DNA from: Actinomycetes bacterium
Lineage (GTDB): Bacteria; Actinomycetota; Actinomycetes; Mycobacteriales; Mycobacteriaceae
Direction of reading: 5' to 3'
Length of the DNA: 35,326 nt
NCBI GenBank assembly: GCA_023460175.1
Contig: JAEWRC010000011.1
Span: 1-35,326 of the forward strand
The notes under the pieces are model-generated. The model had not been told where the DNA came from, made no database searches, and saw nothing but the letters and a program-made list of their open reading frames with translations. Positions 33,191-35,326 of the stretch are shown one piece after another; position 1 is the first letter of the stretch, and every line of letters begins with the position of its first letter. Both the position numbers and the translations under genes were made by a program.

Positions 33191-34365
33191 GCCGGGTTCC
33201 CTTTCGACAGCGGCGAGGGGAACCGGGGCTTGACCCGCATCCCGGCCAGCCACTCCGTCAGTTCGTCGGCCTTGTGCTGCACTGTCTTTCGCGCATCGCG
33301 GCTCAGGTCGGACACGATCTGCAGTTGGACCCGGCCGTCGTCGTCCTGGCGCCAGCCGCCGACCACCCGCCCGTCGACCCAGACCGTGGGGCCGGCGTTG
33401 CCGTTGCGGTCGAACACCTGACCGCGCAACCCGTCGAGGTACCAGTCCCGGTCCACCCAGCCCATCGTCGTGACATCCAGTCCCGGCAGTAACGCGCACC
33501 AGGGTGCGGCGTCGGGTTCGGGCTCCAGGTCGTCGGGCAGCGCCACCCCGGGGGTGCCGTGCAGATCCACCTGGACCGCCCCTATCTCGACGAGGGTGCG
33601 CCGCGCCCAGGTCAGCGTGTTGCCGAACCACCACTTGACGTCCTCGACGGTGGCCGGACCGAAGGCGCGCAGCCAGGTCCGCACCAATTCGGCGCCGGCG
33701 GCGTCCGGGTCGGCCGCCTCGGGTTCGGTCATAGCGGTGTCGCCCAGCCATGCCGCGGTCGGCGCCCACAGGTGCCGCGAGACCGTCCAGCCGCCCCGGT
33801 TGGGTCCGCGCACGATCTCGCCGCGCGCCCCGAGCACCGTCAACACCCGCGGGGACAGGGGAGTCGGCCCGCCCCAACGCTTTCCGGGTGCGGGATCCCA
33901 GGTGCCGGCCAGCTCCGGCAGTGCGGTGCGTAGATCGGCGGCGCCGGTGGGGCCGTGGGCATCGAGGTAGGCCAGCACCGCGGTGCGCGCGGCGGCGAGC
34001 CATTCCGCGCCGTCGGCGGCCACCCCGGCCTTCTGCACGTCGGCGATCAACCGTCGGCTCTCGGCCTCGGCAACCCGGTCACCGGCCACCGCCTGCACGA
34101 CCGGCCACCCGTCGGCGGTCACCACCCACAGCGTGCGGCGCATCGCCAGCTGCCTGACCACCTCGCGTCGCGCATACAGGGCGTCGTCGAGGTCGGCGAC
34201 CGTGAAGTCCGGCACCCGAGACCACAGCGACAGATACGGGGTGGCCGGGTCGGTCGCGTGCAGGCCCAGCACCGCATCGGTCACCTCGGACAGCGCGGCG
34301 GGGGCAGTCAGATGATGCCGACGCCCGAGCCGGGCGCGCCGCTCGGCGACGGTGAATGTCCGCAC
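33187..34365 (-). CDS. Winged-helix HTH_42 (AlkZ/YcaQ-related) protein
   Basis: The 392-residue protein fits the HTH_42 (DUF1006) family by its tandem winged-helix layout: MRTFTVAERRARLGRRHHL, LGLHATDPATPYLSLW, VVRQLAMRRTLWVV, a middle helical part with GPTGAADLRTALPEL and the C-terminal half with WLRAFGPATVEDVKWWFG and WVDGRVVGGW. AlkZ and YcaQ are glycosylases that free interstrand crosslinks and bulky adducts; their catalytic QxQ or QxD is replaced here by HAT followed by D (residues 36-39). Activity is therefore unproven. The GTG start is three bases after the stop of the small acidic protein gene, so they form an operon. It ends convergently with uvrA. Confidence 0.85.
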   Translation of the reverse strand: MRTFTVAERRARLGRRHHLTAPAALSEVTDAVLGLHATDPATPYLSLWSRVPDFTVADLDDALYARREVVRQLAMRRTLWVVTADGWPVVQAVAGDRVAEAESRRLIADVQKAGVAADGAEWLAAARTAVLAYLDAHGPTGAADLRTALPELAGTWDPAPGKRWGGPTPLSPRVLTVLGARGEIVRGPNRGGWTVSRHLWAPTAAWLGDTAMTEPEAADPDAAGAELVRTWLRAFGPATVEDVKWWFGNTLTWARRTLVEIGAVQVDLHGTPGVALPDDLEPEPDAAPWCALLPGLDVTTMGWVDRDWYLDGLRGQVFDRNGNAGPTVWVDGRVVGGWRQDDDGRVQLQIVSDLSRDARKTVQHKADELTEWLAGMRVKPRFPSPLSKGNPA

Positions 34366-34368
34366 CGG

Positions 34369-34674
34369 CTACGAACTGTCCTTGTCCCTGGATTCGTCGT
34401 CCGTGGATTCGTCGTCCCTGGCTGCGTCCATGGATTCCCGGATCTGGCGCAGCCGTTCGGCGGCGGCCCGCTCGCGGGACTCGTACTGCTCGGCGACCGA
34501 GCGGCCCTCCGGGGTCTCCTCGGCGAGCTCGGTGGCGCCGATCGCGGTGCCGTACCGGGTCTCGATCTTCTCCCGCACCGATTCGAACGTCGGCACCCCG
34601 GCGCTGTCATAACCGGGATCGGGCGCCGGCTCCGGCACCGGCTGCGCCGCGGAAGGCTGCTGCTCATCGGGCAT
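34369..34674 (-). CDS. Small conserved hypothetical protein with acidic tail
   Basis: The 101-residue soluble protein has a Pro/Ala-rich N-terminus, then a helical core GVPTFESVREKIETRYGTAIGATELAEETPEGRSVAEQYESRERAAAERLRQIRESM, and a strongly acidic tail with DDEST/DDESR repeats. It may be the counterpart of the small gene following uvrA in M. tuberculosis (Rv1638A), but this is from memory. The ATG at 34672-34674 is six bases after TACCGT on the minus strand, so a leaderless mRNA is likely. It is followed directly by the HTH_42 gene. No function is known. The three 15-base repeats that encode the tail may vary in number between strains. Confidence 0.75.
   Translation of the reverse strand: MPDEQQPSAAQPVPEPAPDPGYDSAGVPTFESVREKIETRYGTAIGATELAEETPEGRSVAEQYESRERAAAERLRQIRESMDAARDDESTDDESRDKDSS
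34384..34428 (-). repeat. Three tandem 15-base repeats in the acidic tail
   Basis: Three units of 15 bases (34384-34398, 34399-34413, 34414-34428; consensus GTCCCTGGATTCGTC) lie head to tail. The first two differ by one base and the third by two from the consensus. Read on the minus strand they encode the DDEST/DDESR-like acidic repeats and keep the frame. Confidence 0.8.
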
Positions 34675-34680
34675 AGGGCC

Positions 34681-34686
34681 ACGGTA
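34681..34686 (-). promoter_or_regulatory. -10 element of the small acidic-tail protein operon (leaderless)
   Basis: TACCGT on the minus strand is followed by six bases and the ATG. It should drive both this gene and the HTH_42 gene. Confidence 0.5.
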
Positions 34687-34782
34687 CCCGCCCGCAAGGT
34701 TGGGATCGGTAGCGATTTGCCCCGGATGTACTCGAGGCACGACGACGCCATCGGGGCGACGCACGAAGGAAGGACGACACAG

Positions 34783-35295
34783 ATGACGAAGAATCGGGTT
34801 CTGGCCGCCGGAGTCGGGATGTTCGCCGTGGCGGCGGCGCTGGTGGGTTGCTCCGACGACAAGGGCAGCGAGCCGACCGCGGCGAACGCGGAATCGGAGA
34901 GCACCGTCGTCGCCGGCGACGCCGAGGTGCGCACCGGCGGCAACACCGTGGTGAAGGTGGACGGCAACGACCTGCCCGGCCTTGACCTGAACTCGGTGAC
35001 CTGCGTCAAGCAGGGCGGCAAGATCAACGTCGGCAGCGCGGCGATCGGCGGTCAGCAGGGGCTGGGCATCGTCATGACCGACGAGGCCACGCCCAAGGTG
35101 GAGTCGCTCGGCATGGTGGTCGACGGCAGCGCCCTGGCCGTCAGCGAGGCGATGGGGATGAAGGTCGGTTCGGCCGAGGTGAGCGTCGACGGCGACACCT
35201 ACACCATCACCGGGGAGGCCAGCGGTGCCGACCTGAACAACCCGATGGCCGGGCAGATCACCAAGCCGTTCACCGTCACGGTGAGCTGCAGCTGA
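34783..35295 (+). CDS. LpqH-like 19 kDa lipoprotein antigen family
   Basis: The 170-residue secreted lipoprotein has a signal peptide ending in the lipobox LVGC (Cys23), a serine/threonine/glutamate-rich linker, and the LpqH beta-sandwich with KVDGNDLPGLDLNSVTC, KINVGSAAIGGQQGLGIVMTDEATPKVESLG and TYTITGEASGADLNNPMAGQITKPFTVTVSC. Two conserved cysteines (in VTC and VSC) probably form the family disulfide. LpqH-type proteins are surface lipoproteins seen by TLR2; their own biochemical role is unclear. The ATG follows GAAGGAAGG by about nine bases. Its promoter is not clear in the 108-base gap to the divergent small protein. The stop lies 31 bases from the window end. Confidence 0.92.
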   Translation: MTKNRVLAAGVGMFAVAAALVGCSDDKGSEPTAANAESESTVVAGDAEVRTGGNTVVKVDGNDLPGLDLNSVTCVKQGGKINVGSAAIGGQQGLGIVMTDEATPKVESLGMVVDGSALAVSEAMGMKVGSAEVSVDGDTYTITGEASGADLNNPMAGQITKPFTVTVSCS

Positions 35296-35326
35296 TCCCG
35301 GGCCGGGACCACGCGGCGGGCGGGGC

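Overview
The window is GC-rich actinobacterial DNA and looks like a Mycobacterium (Mycolicibacterium-type) chromosome segment. Supporting this are the GC-rich codon use, the many genes whose start codon sits 6-7 bases after a TANNNT -10 hexamer (leaderless starts), an LpqH-type 19 kDa lipoprotein, a CoaE-GrpB fusion, and a gene order that follows the M. tuberculosis Rv1627c-Rv1638 region as I remember it: thiolase-like/DUF35, polA, rpsA, coaE, DUF402, uvrB, MFS efflux pump, universal stress protein, metallo-beta-lactamase-fold hydrolase, uvrA. Gene names from M. tuberculosis are from memory; no database was searched.

Layout. 41-5666: a branched-chain-amino-acid-type ABC importer. The permease and ATPase genes (livH-M-G-F order) run leftward, and the lipoprotein substrate-binding gene runs rightward from a shared control region with a small membrane-peptide ORF. 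5674-7591: yggU, a thiolase-superfamily protein and its DUF35 partner, under a KstR-type operator. 7684-9183: a GT39-type membrane glycosyltransferase divergent from polA. 9184-14285: polA, a ThrE-like exporter and a convergent PrsW protease. 14448-15984: rpsA with a textbook terminator. 16013-19522: a Zur-box-controlled AztD-like zinc-chaperone lipoprotein, then coaE-grpB and a Ca2+/Na+ exchanger. 19523-24242: a secreted MmpS-like protein, DUF402, uvrB and an MFS pump. 24286-28653: tRNA-Cys, two small genes, a tctCBA tripartite tricarboxylate transporter and a holin-family membrane protein. 28654-35295: a long leader, the cAMP-binding-type universal stress protein, an MBL hydrolase, uvrA, an HTH_42 protein, a small acidic-tail protein and an LpqH-like lipoprotein.

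Themes. Three DNA-repair genes (polA, uvrB, uvrA) carry a promoter of the RecA-NDp/PafBC architecture (TTGTCRGTG-N8-TANNNT), with the 8-base spacer exact in all three; the polA match is weaker. Two metabolic operators can be read directly: a KstR box (cholesterol regulon) and a Zur box (zinc starvation). The most interesting points are the Zur-controlled orphan AztD-like lipoprotein, the thiolase-like protein with an altered active site paired with DUF35 (suggesting an Ltp2-ChsH2-like aldolase), a DUF402 gene whose only well-placed start is an AUC codon, and a LivH permease carrying a secreted beta-sandwich domain.
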